The position numbers and the translations under genes were made by a program. The notes beneath the pieces were generated by a model. That model ran no database searches. It was not told the DNA's origin and was given only the letters and a program-made list of their open reading frames with translations. DNA of 9,588 nt. Origin: Phycisphaerales bacterium UBA1845 (GTDB lineage Bacteria > Planctomycetota > Phycisphaerae > UBA1845). How positions within the stretch are numbered: position 1 is the first letter of the stretch; the number at the start of each line of letters is the position of its first letter. Positions 1 through 6,062 of this stretch are shown here, piece after piece. The DNA lies in NCBI GenBank assembly GCA_002338715.1, contig DDIR01000108.1:1-9588 (forward strand), written 5' to 3'.

Positions 1-1
1 G

Positions 2-142
2 GCCGACCGAGCCGACGTGATACCGTGGACGTCGATGGTTTGGGTGCTTGCGGGCGTGGTGTTTGCGGGTGTGGTGACGGGGTTGGTCGCGTTGCTGCCG
101 ACGCTGCGATCACCGATGCTCGGGGCATTGCGCAGTGAATAG
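2..142 (+). CDS. C-terminal end of a membrane protein, probably FtsX/MacB-type ABC transporter permease (5' truncated)
   Basis: The frame starting at base 2 is open from the left edge to a TAG at 140-142 and gives 46 residues. They contain one strongly hydrophobic stretch (VWVLAGVVFAGVVTGLVALL) followed by a short basic tail ending in ALRSE. A last membrane helix followed by 'LPxLR....ALRxE' is the usual ending of FtsX/MacB-type ABC permeases, whose final helix leads into a cytoplasmic 'xxALRYE'-like tail. That is family knowledge applied to a short fragment, so the product call is tentative; the fact that a coding region ends here is more secure. The gene begins outside the window. A 121-base gap separates it from the next gene, so co-transcription is not obvious. 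It could be another polytopic membrane protein. Confidence 0.55.
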   Translation, partial: ADRADVIPWTSMVWVLAGVVFAGVVTGLVALLPTLRSPMLGALRSE

Positions 143-263
143 AGAGTATGATGCGTGCGCCCTGGAGATTCGTATGGAATCGTACGGTCGGCTTGTTTGA
201 TTGCCTGGGGGCCCATATCCTCTTAAATTCGAGGTTTGATTTTCTTGAGAATGGGAGTCGTTC
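143..263 (+). promoter_or_regulatory. Intergenic leader with weak sigma70-like promoter and RBS for the beta-propeller gene
   Basis: TTGTTT at 194-199 and TATCCT at 217-222 are separated by exactly 17 bases, matching a weak sigma70-type -35/-10 pair (3/6 and 4/6 consensus matches). A GGGAG at 253-257 lies 6 bases before the ATG at 264 and supports that start. A short inverted repeat (GATTC-5 nt-GAATC) lies at about 166-180. No terminator for the upstream permease is visible. The ribosome binding site is convincing; the promoter is only a candidate. Confidence 0.35.
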
Positions 264-1484
264 ATGCAAAATTCGAAACTGATCGCGATCGCAGCATTCG
301 TGTCTGGAACAGTGGCATTGGGCTCGGCTGTACGTGCGGATTGGACGAACTTCCGCGGCGCGAATTATGACGGTATCAGCAACGAGACGGGGTTCGTCAA
401 GGAATGGAAGGACCCAATCCCGCTTGTTTGGGAGCGTGACATCGGTTCGGCGTTCAGTTCTTTCGCCATCGTCGGTGACCGACTCTACACTTGTGGGACG
501 AGCGAAGATCAGCAAACGCTATATTGTCTGAACGCGACGACGGGCGAGGTGATCTGGCTCAACCGGTTTGAACCGTTGTTCCGCGACAACTTCGGCGATG
601 GCACCCGCGCGACCCCGACGGTTGCCCACGGAAAAGTTTACGTGCAAGGGGCGAAGGGTAAGTTGATCTGCGTCGACGCCGAAACCGGTAAAGACGTTTG
701 GAGTCATCAGTTCAATCACATGCCCCAATGGGGTTACAGCGGTTCGGTGCTTGTCGAAGGCGACCTGGCGATATCGTCAGCCGGTGACAACGAAGGGGCA
801 TTGATCGCGTTTGACCGGATAACGGGTGCCATGAAGTGGCACACCGGTAGCGACCCGGCTGGCTATTCCACGCCCTATCCGTTCACGTTCAACGACAAGC
901 GATACATTGTCGGGTTCAACGGTGAGTCGGCGATTGTGGTGGAGGCCAAAACGGGCCGGCAGGTGTTGCGCATCCCGTGGCAGACGAATTACAAGGTCAA
1001 TGCCGCGTCTCCGATTTTCCACGACGGTCATTTGTTCCTGACGTCGGGTTATGACACGGGTTGCGGTCTCTTCAAGCTTGATGTGGACGGTAAGGATCTT
1101 GTCGCCACCGAGGTGTGGAAGGGCAAGGTGCTGATGAACAAGTTTCAATCGTGCATTCTGTACAAGGGCGACCTTTATAGCTGCGATCAGAAAGCGCTCG
1201 CGTGCGTGGATTTCAAAACCGGTGAAGAGAAATGGCGCGTGCCGCGGGTCAAGCATGGCACGTTGCTATTGGCCGACGATCACCTCTTGCTTCTGACGCA
1301 ATCGGGACGTCTGCAGATTGCGCCGGTGTCGCCGAAGGGCTTTGAGGCGATTACCGATGCGGAAATTCTGTCGGGCAAGTGCTGGACGGTATCGGTGCTC
1401 GATGATGGCAAACTCTATGCCCGCAACATGTCGCGCGTCGTGTGTATGGACCTGACCAAGAAGGCGGAAAAACCGACCGAATAG
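264..1484 (+). CDS. Secreted PQQ-binding-like beta-propeller repeat protein
   Basis: 406 residues. The N-terminus is a Sec signal peptide (basic MQNSK, hydrophobic core, predicted cleavage after AVRA at about residue 25). The mature protein opens with DWTNFRGANYDGIS, the 'W..FRG...DGis' entry typical of planctomycete PQQ-like exported proteins. Blade repeats of the form 'L..vD..TG...W' are visible at about 86-98, 134-146, 180-192, 223-235 and 312-324, so a beta-propeller fold is well supported. This is the BamB/quinoprotein-like superfamily, but I see no sign that a PQQ cofactor is bound, and most planctomycete members have no known reaction; a scaffold or binding role outside the cytoplasm is the safer reading. 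The start is fixed by GGGAG 6 bases upstream and by the signal peptide. The next gene follows after 39 bases and is also exported, suggesting one operon. Confidence 0.9.
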   Translation: MQNSKLIAIAAFVSGTVALGSAVRADWTNFRGANYDGISNETGFVKEWKDPIPLVWERDIGSAFSSFAIVGDRLYTCGTSEDQQTLYCLNATTGEVIWLNRFEPLFRDNFGDGTRATPTVAHGKVYVQGAKGKLICVDAETGKDVWSHQFNHMPQWGYSGSVLVEGDLAISSAGDNEGALIAFDRITGAMKWHTGSDPAGYSTPYPFTFNDKRYIVGFNGESAIVVEAKTGRQVLRIPWQTNYKVNAASPIFHDGHLFLTSGYDTGCGLFKLDVDGKDLVATEVWKGKVLMNKFQSCILYKGDLYSCDQKALACVDFKTGEEKWRVPRVKHGTLLLADDHLLLLTQSGRLQIAPVSPKGFEAITDAEILSGKCWTVSVLDDGKLYARNMSRVVCMDLTKKAEKPTE

Positions 1485-1523
1485 CGGCGGATCGATTTTA
1501 CAACCAAGGATCGGTGTCGAACC

Positions 1524-2543
1524 ATGTCAAAAGCAGCAAAGAATCTCGGCGCAGTGTGTGTGATTGTGTTAACCGCGTTGTTGATCGTCGGTCAGGCGAA
1601 AGGCGATGAGCAGGAAGCAGTCATGCTCTCGCGCCACACGCCTGCCGGTGAGGTCCGATTCGTTGAGATGAACGACGATATCGAAACGTCGTCGCGCGGT
1701 GGGTTCTATGGCGAAGAAGGGGTGACGCGAAAGTCGTCGCGCCTTCGAACGGTCAAACGCGAATTCGACAAGGGCGCATCGGACGGTGCATCACGCGTCA
1801 CGCTGACGTTTGATCGCGTGGCCATGTTTACGGAAACCGCGCAGGCGCCGGCACAGTTTGATTCCGATGTCGATGATCCCACCGACGACATCAATCCGCT
1901 GGCGGCGGCGCTGGGTCCGATGCTGGGACAATCGTTGCAGTTCACGTTGAACGACAAGGGCCGCGTCGTCGAATCAAAAGGTGTCGACGAGTTGTATGCT
2001 GCCGTCGAGGAGTCGGCGGCTGGCGGGATGATCTTCGTCCAGTTGGAAGAGGAGCTGGCCGACGCACGCCTGCGGTTCTATTGGGATGATTCGCACGCGT
2101 GTTTGTATCCCAACAAGAAGGTCAAGGTCGGCGACACGTGGGAAGCGACATCGGTTCAACCGAGTCTCTATCAGAAGGACATCCTGCGCACATATCAGTG
2201 CAAGGTTGAGTTCATCGGCGAGCGCGAAGGGCGGCCGGTTGTAGATATCGCGTACGACGTGAAGTTGAAGGAGATGGACGACAACAAAGGCAAAGCCCGC
2301 ATGTTTGGAATCTCGATGTCGCTCAAGGATGGGCAGGCCAGCGGGAAAGCCACCTATGATGTCAAGGACGGCGAGTTCGTTACGCAGACCGAAGAACTCA
2401 CCATGAACCTCGCTGGTACGACCGACGGAACCAAGCCCGGCGACAAGGAAGATGTGGCCGCGAATATCAAAACAGTTCACACCATGACCGTCGTCTCCGA
2501 AGCCGCCCGCGCCGCTCAAAGGAAACCGAAAAACTCCGATTAG
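1524..2543 (+). CDS. Exported protein of unknown function, DUF6263-like
   Basis: 339 residues. Residues 1-27 form a signal peptide (KAAK, then a core of about 17 hydrophobic residues, possible cleavage after QAKG). The mature part is hydrophilic and predicted beta-rich. Its clearest motif is VKVGDTWEATS at 200-210; a 'v.vGdtW' motif followed by strands is a hallmark of DUF6263-type exported proteins common in planctomycetes, a family without assigned reaction. The family call is from memory of the motif and is moderate. An acidic stretch (about 112-122) precedes the hydrophobic PLAAALGPMLGQSLQF segment. No catalytic motif, lipobox or C-terminal anchor was seen. The ATG has only a distant AAGGA (13 bases upstream), so translation may depend on the beta-propeller gene 39 bases before it. 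A strong hairpin follows 26 bases after the stop. Confidence 0.75.
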   Translation: MSKAAKNLGAVCVIVLTALLIVGQAKGDEQEAVMLSRHTPAGEVRFVEMNDDIETSSRGGFYGEEGVTRKSSRLRTVKREFDKGASDGASRVTLTFDRVAMFTETAQAPAQFDSDVDDPTDDINPLAAALGPMLGQSLQFTLNDKGRVVESKGVDELYAAVEESAAGGMIFVQLEEELADARLRFYWDDSHACLYPNKKVKVGDTWEATSVQPSLYQKDILRTYQCKVEFIGEREGRPVVDIAYDVKLKEMDDNKGKARMFGISMSLKDGQASGKATYDVKDGEFVTQTEELTMNLAGTTDGTKPGDKEDVAANIKTVHTMTVVSEAARAAQRKPKNSD

Positions 2544-2569
2544 TCCTGCCCCAACAGGTCCACACCAAC

Positions 2570-2613
2570 TTGGCGCATGCCTGCGGGCCTTGCGATAAAG
2601 CCCGCTGCGCCAA
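2570..2613 (+). terminator. Long bulged hairpin after the DUF6263-like gene, probable transcript end
   Basis: TTGGCGCA (2570-2577) pairs perfectly with TGCGCCAA (2606-2613), and inside it GCGGGC (2583-2588) pairs with GCCCGC (2600-2605). The 5' arm carries a five-base bulge (2578-2582) and the loop is 11 bases. The stem is GC-rich and sits 26 bases past the stop codon at 2541-2543. No T-run follows, so it is not a textbook Rho-independent terminator; it may be an RNA 3'-end stabiliser or an attenuating hairpin. Confidence 0.5.
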
Positions 2614-2813
2614 CATGTTGCACGAGCATTTCAGTTCTTAACCCAACATTCATGTCAGATGTCGATGTCAATCTGCTATCCTAGAGCGTGCGGATTTCAT
2701 TGGGCTGCCGTCATATTTGATGACCTGAAGTTTGTTTCCCAATCGCTTGTGTTGTCGAGCGACATCAGTTGGAACATTCAATTCGATTCTGTTTTCTGGA
2801 TGGAGGAATGCCG
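2614..2813 (+). promoter_or_regulatory. Upstream region of the large secreted protein, with extended -10 candidate
   Basis: There is no supported gene between the hairpin and 2814. TGCTATCCT at 2674-2682 fits an extended -10 (TGnTATnnT) but has no clear -35. Three close copies of ATGTC (2652, 2659, 2665) lie just before it. A perfect inverted repeat, TGTCG-AG-CGACA, lies at 2753-2764 in what would be the leader and might be an operator or a small hairpin. A palindrome CAACATGTTG spans 2611-2620. All are weak, sequence-only candidates. Confidence 0.25.
2802..2806 (+). promoter_or_regulatory. Shine-Dalgarno GGAGG that decides the start at 2814
   Basis: GGAGG at 2802-2806 lies 7 bases before ATG 2814, an ideal distance, but only 1 base before the in-frame ATG at 2808 and downstream of the TTG at 2769. 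Starting at 2814 also puts a clean signal peptide at the very N-terminus. The first two alternatives are therefore unlikely. Confidence 0.75.
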
Positions 2814-5800
2814 ATGCTCCCCGTGGCAAGTCGCTTCAACGTTGCGGTGTGTCTACTAACTGTTCTTGTAATCGACCTGGGATACGCCGCATTGACTCAC
2901 GCAGATGAACGCGGGGTTCCGCTGGGTGACTGCTGTCTGGTTCATCCCGGTCCCGGTTGCGACGATTTTGTTGTCCAAGACTGCGTGTGCGGACTTGACC
3001 CATTTTGTTGTGACACGAATTGGGATCACTTCTGCGTCGATCAAGCGATTAATGCGTGCGGTGTATTCTGTCCACAGAGCGAGGCGTGTTGTGACGCAGG
3101 CACAGGGTGTTTTGATCTGGCTGCCGGCGACTGTCTAAACATTGCCGGTAATCCGCAGGGCCCCGGGACTGATTGCGATCTTGGAGTTTGCGATCCCGTG
3201 CAAACCGGCGCGTGCTGCCTTCCTGATGGTGTTTGCACGGAAGCATTCAACGAATCCGAGTGCCTGATTGACAACTGCGGTGAGTTGTTTGATTTGGGTG
3301 GTTCGTGTGATCTAACCATATGTCCGTTCCCGCAAACCGGCAAATGCTGTCTGCCGTTTGGGGCCTGCCAGGATTTGACGTCTTGCCAATGCGCACAAGC
3401 CGGCGGGTTTTTTGAACCGACCGCAGACTGTTTGGGTTTGCCGGGAGAATGCCCGGTATTTGTCAGTCTTGTTTTCAATGAACTGGAATACGACAACCCC
3501 GGCTCGGACACGGCGGAGTTTGTCGAACTGTACGCGCCGGCAGGTGCAGGCCAACCGGCCAATGGTTGGAAACTGGAATTCTACAACGGCGGCGTGTTGA
3601 GCGGGCCAAACCTGTACAAAACCATTGACCTTTCATCAACGTTTATTCCGGTCGATGGGTTTCTGGTTGTGGGTGACGCGCTCGTTCCCAATGTCGATTT
3701 GATCAAGTCGGGCGATATTCAAAACGGTACCGGCCGAGGCGACGGCATCGTGATTTCGTTTAACGGTGTTGTGGTGGAAGCGCTGTCGTACGCACAAAAC
3801 GCGACGACGCTGGGATTCACAGCCGAAGGTGGCGACGGAGACGGGACATTTCTGCCGAACATCGGCGTATCCGACAGTGCCGGCGTCACCCTTCAGCGAC
3901 TTCCCGACGGCGAGACCTGGTTTGAAACCATCAACAGCACGCCGGGCGGCAGCAATTTCTTGCCGTTTGATCTGGATTGCAACAACAATGACATCCCCGA
4001 CAACATCGACATTTCGGAAGGGACAAGCAACGACGTCAACACCAACGGCATCCCCGACGAGTGCGAACCGGATTGCAACGGAAACGGCGTGCCCGATGAT
4101 GTCGACATCGCCAACCTGACCAGCAATGACATCAATACCAACGGGATTCCCGATGAATGTGAAGCCGACTGCGACAACAACAATGTGCCCGATTCATGGG
4201 AAATCGCACAGGGGACGGCCACCGATCTCGATACCAATGGTATCCCGGATCTCTGCGACATCCTTGAATGTCGGTATACCGATTTGAACTACAACAACTT
4301 GCCCGACGCGATCGAAATCGCCGAGGGCAGTGCAGCCGACGCGAACACCAATGGGATCATCGACGAAGCGGAAGAGCCAGCCGGCGAGCATTCGGCCCTC
4401 GCGCTGCTAATGCGTGCGAGCAACGGTCCGCTGTTTGTCGGGCCCGACGGACTCCCGCTCAAAGTCAAGAGGAATCCCGACGGTTCGATCGCCGTCGATT
4501 CCAACGGATTTGTCATTCCCGATCCCAATGGCAAAGCCATTATCGACTATGTGCGCGACGATGAACTTGCGGAGAAACTCAAAGACGCCTTGATCGACAC
4601 CAACGGTCCGAACCCTGTTTCACGGATCAAGCACGTCAAGGTCTTCATGCAGTCCTGTCATGGCGGGGGTATGCTCGATGACCTTGCGAAGGCGTTCGGT
4701 CAAATTGTCTGCTGGGTAGGCGGTTCCGCGTCGAGGAGCAATGAAGTCGCCCGTGCAGATGGCGACGGCGATCCCGATCCGATGGGCCACTGGGCCCGCG
4801 CCCTTCGCGATGCATTGGTCAACACGAACGGAACGGTCTTGCAATCATTGAAGATCGCGTCGCGATTGGGCCAATCGTCGCCCATTCAAAAACCAGGAAG
4901 CCGCAAAGTCGAGCGGTCCGTCTACGTGACGAGCGGAAAAGGCGGCGAGGAGTTGATACCGCTATACGATCCGGAAGCCACCAGCCATCACGCCATTTTT
5001 ATCGCGGGCATCACCGATCAGGATGGTATTGAAAACGAGATCACGCGGTTCTGCGAACTGTTGGAAAGCCAATGGGGGGATCTGGATACCAATGGAACGA
5101 GCGTCCACGTGCTCTTCGGGACCGGGACGACCAATCCATGCACCAGTACCAACGTTCCAAACGCAAATATCTTACCGGCGACCTTCGGTGACCTTTGCGA
5201 TTTGATCATGGACATGACCACCAACGGAACATTCAACCCGAATGAGGAATTGCTCATCTTTGGTGGTGACCATGGGCTTGGCTCGGTGGAGCCGGTCAAC
5301 AAAGCCGCAAGGCGCGGGGGCGGCAGAGGCGTCGAACCGCCAACCATTGAGCAGGAATTCCTGATCTCGTCCGGATACAAGTTCAGCATGACCCGCGACC
5401 CCGGAAACGATCCGTACATCCGCGTCGTCGCGAGCGGACCATTCGCGCCGGGTACGGTCAGTGTTTCGTTGAACGGTGTGGTCTATGGATACCTTGATCC
5501 AAATGCAGCCGCCATCTTCGGCATTCCGGAAACGCGCGTATTCGTTCCGGAAGGATCATTGCATATCGGACCCAACGACCTGACGATCAAGCCCAATGGC
5601 CAACCGGTTGTTGTATTGGAAACGGAGTTCGTCACCGGCGCGATCGCGCCGATCCCGACACCGGGTTGGGGCGACTTTAATGGTGACTCCGACGTCGACC
5701 TCAACGACCTGCCCGATTTCGCAGCATGCCTTGCCGGGCCCGGTGCTGGCTACGTGGGTCCGATTTGCGCGTACGCCGACATCGACGAAGATGGCGATGT

Positions 5801-5855
5801 CGACATGCAAGACGCAAGACTGTTCCAGTCCGTATTTACCGGCGGTCTGCCGTAA
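2814..5855 (+). CDS. Secreted multidomain protein: Cys-rich repeats, lamin-tail-like domain, calcium-loop repeats, caspase/C13-like region, dockerin-like tail
   Basis: 1013 residues. A signal peptide spans 1-30 (core AVCLLTVLVIDLGYAALTHA). Residues 36-87 are a cysteine-dense module with DPFCC and NWDHFC; 91-214 hold three 'CC..G.C' repeats, probably disulfide-bonded. Residues 217-380 resemble a lamin-tail domain (LVFNELEYDNPGSDTAEFVE start). Residues 388-521 are four calcium-loop repeats (NTNGIPDECE type). Residues 522-825 look like a caspase/legumain (C13)-like region: VKVFMQSCHGGGM with Cys615, and LLIFGGDHG with His820, a candidate Cys-His dyad. Their order is reversed from the family norm, suggesting a circular permutation. 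Residues 840-945 are beta-rich and unassigned. Residues 951-1013 are a dockerin-like EF-hand pair (DFNGDSDVDLND; DIDEDGDVDMQD). Family knowledge suggests an extracellular protease or binding protein; activity is inferred only. It stands alone, with its own terminator after the stop. Confidence 0.85.
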   Translation: MLPVASRFNVAVCLLTVLVIDLGYAALTHADERGVPLGDCCLVHPGPGCDDFVVQDCVCGLDPFCCDTNWDHFCVDQAINACGVFCPQSEACCDAGTGCFDLAAGDCLNIAGNPQGPGTDCDLGVCDPVQTGACCLPDGVCTEAFNESECLIDNCGELFDLGGSCDLTICPFPQTGKCCLPFGACQDLTSCQCAQAGGFFEPTADCLGLPGECPVFVSLVFNELEYDNPGSDTAEFVELYAPAGAGQPANGWKLEFYNGGVLSGPNLYKTIDLSSTFIPVDGFLVVGDALVPNVDLIKSGDIQNGTGRGDGIVISFNGVVVEALSYAQNATTLGFTAEGGDGDGTFLPNIGVSDSAGVTLQRLPDGETWFETINSTPGGSNFLPFDLDCNNNDIPDNIDISEGTSNDVNTNGIPDECEPDCNGNGVPDDVDIANLTSNDINTNGIPDECEADCDNNNVPDSWEIAQGTATDLDTNGIPDLCDILECRYTDLNYNNLPDAIEIAEGSAADANTNGIIDEAEEPAGEHSALALLMRASNGPLFVGPDGLPLKVKRNPDGSIAVDSNGFVIPDPNGKAIIDYVRDDELAEKLKDALIDTNGPNPVSRIKHVKVFMQSCHGGGMLDDLAKAFGQIVCWVGGSASRSNEVARADGDGDPDPMGHWARALRDALVNTNGTVLQSLKIASRLGQSSPIQKPGSRKVERSVYVTSGKGGEELIPLYDPEATSHHAIFIAGITDQDGIENEITRFCELLESQWGDLDTNGTSVHVLFGTGTTNPCTSTNVPNANILPATFGDLCDLIMDMTTNGTFNPNEELLIFGGDHGLGSVEPVNKAARRGGGRGVEPPTIEQEFLISSGYKFSMTRDPGNDPYIRVVASGPFAPGTVSVSLNGVVYGYLDPNAAAIFGIPETRVFVPEGSLHIGPNDLTIKPNGQPVVVLETEFVTGAIAPIPTPGWGDFNGDSDVDLNDLPDFAACLAGPGAGYVGPICAYADIDEDGDVDMQDARLFQSVFTGGLP
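3084..3455 (+). repeat. Three cysteine-rich protein repeats of about 41-44 residues
   Basis: Within the large secreted protein, residues 91-214 comprise three diverged repeats starting ACCDAGTGC, ACCLPDGVC and KCCLPFGAC. Each continues with spaced cysteines and ends in a 'C...C' pair. Units 2 and 3 are 132 bases apart and share an identical CAAACCGGC start (3201-3209 and 3333-3341). The 'CCLPDG' module is widespread in planctomycete exported proteins; its function is not known to me. The paired cysteines fit an oxidising, extracytoplasmic setting. Confidence 0.75.
3975..4376 (+). repeat. Four calcium-loop (NGIPDECE-type) repeats, 96-base unit
   Basis: Residues 388-521 of the large protein. 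Units begin at 3975, 4071 and 4167, exactly 96 bases (32 residues) apart; a fourth follows with a six-residue insertion near residues 484-490. Each carries a 'D.N.N..PD...I' half and a 'D.NTNGIPD' half, rich in Asp and Asn at EF-hand/thrombospondin-3-like spacing, consistent with calcium binding. The fourth is degenerate: it has lost the DC start and ends IIDEAEE. Confidence 0.8.
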
Positions 5856-5878
5856 TGTGAATTCATTCGCAGTCGACA

Positions 5879-5915
5879 AGCCGCGGCGCATTTCCGATGC
5901 GCTGCGGCTTTTTTT
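5879..5915 (+). terminator. Strong Rho-independent terminator after the large secreted protein
   Basis: AGCCGCGGCGCAT (5879-5891) pairs with ATGCGCTGCGGCT (5897-5909): a 13-base-pair stem with a single G-U wobble, a five-base loop (TTCCG), and seven T at 5909-5915. It starts 23 bases after the stop codon. This is a textbook intrinsic terminator and separates the large protein from the HDOD-GGDEF gene. Confidence 0.93.
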
Positions 5916-6003
5916 GTTCCGGCAAAACGCGGCGTCATCTTCTATTGGCTGCAGGCAATCCGTGATGGTGAATACCGGACGCGCGAAGTTTCGGGGGCAA
6001 GTA

Positions 6004-6020
6004 CCTTAGATTGACTAAGG
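6004..6020 (+). promoter_or_regulatory. Perfect inverted repeat CCTTAG-5 nt-CTAAGG upstream of the HDOD-GGDEF gene
   Basis: CCTTAG at 6004-6009 and CTAAGG at 6015-6020 flank ATTGA. The repeat lies 3 bases before a possible ATG at 6024 and 42 bases before the preferred start at 6063. It could be an operator. If the 6024 start is used, it would be a small hairpin masking the AAGG ribosome binding site at 6017-6020. The arm is only six bases, so chance is possible. Confidence 0.35.
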
Positions 6021-6062
6021 CGAATGCTCCGGAGTGTCGAACAATCATGTCAGGTGGTCGGC

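Noticed and set aside
777..1256. - strand open frame of 159 codons inside the beta-propeller gene
   Set aside because: Antisense to well-supported PQQ-like repeats; no motif in the translated product.
1974..2519. - strand open frame of 181 codons opposite the DUF6263-like gene
   Set aside because: The sense frame has a signal peptide and the VGDTW motif; the antisense one has neither signature nor ribosome binding site.
2769..2813. TTG start 15 codons upstream of the large secreted protein
   Set aside because: GGAGG at 2802-2806 is downstream of it and fits ATG 2814. Starting at 2769 would place 15 extra residues before the signal peptide.
2659..2859. Small + strand open frame of 66 codons
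   Set aside because: It overlaps the start of the large secreted gene in another frame, has no ribosome binding site of note, and has no recognisable motif.
3975..4376. Tandem 96-base units as a DNA repeat or CRISPR-like array
   Set aside because: The periodicity follows protein repeats in frame, with codon-level divergence and no spacer structure.
4656..4676. Reading SCHGGGM as a serine-hydrolase oxyanion motif (HGGG)
   Set aside because: The HGGG of hormone-sensitive-lipase-type hydrolases needs a downstream GxSxG nucleophile, which I do not see in a suitable position. The strand-QSC-HGGGM-DDL context fits the C13/caspase-like cysteine motif better.
5945..5975. Possible promoter (TTGGCT, then GAATAC) before the HDOD-GGDEF gene
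   Set aside because: The spacing is 19 bases and the -10 match is poor; not listed as a feature.
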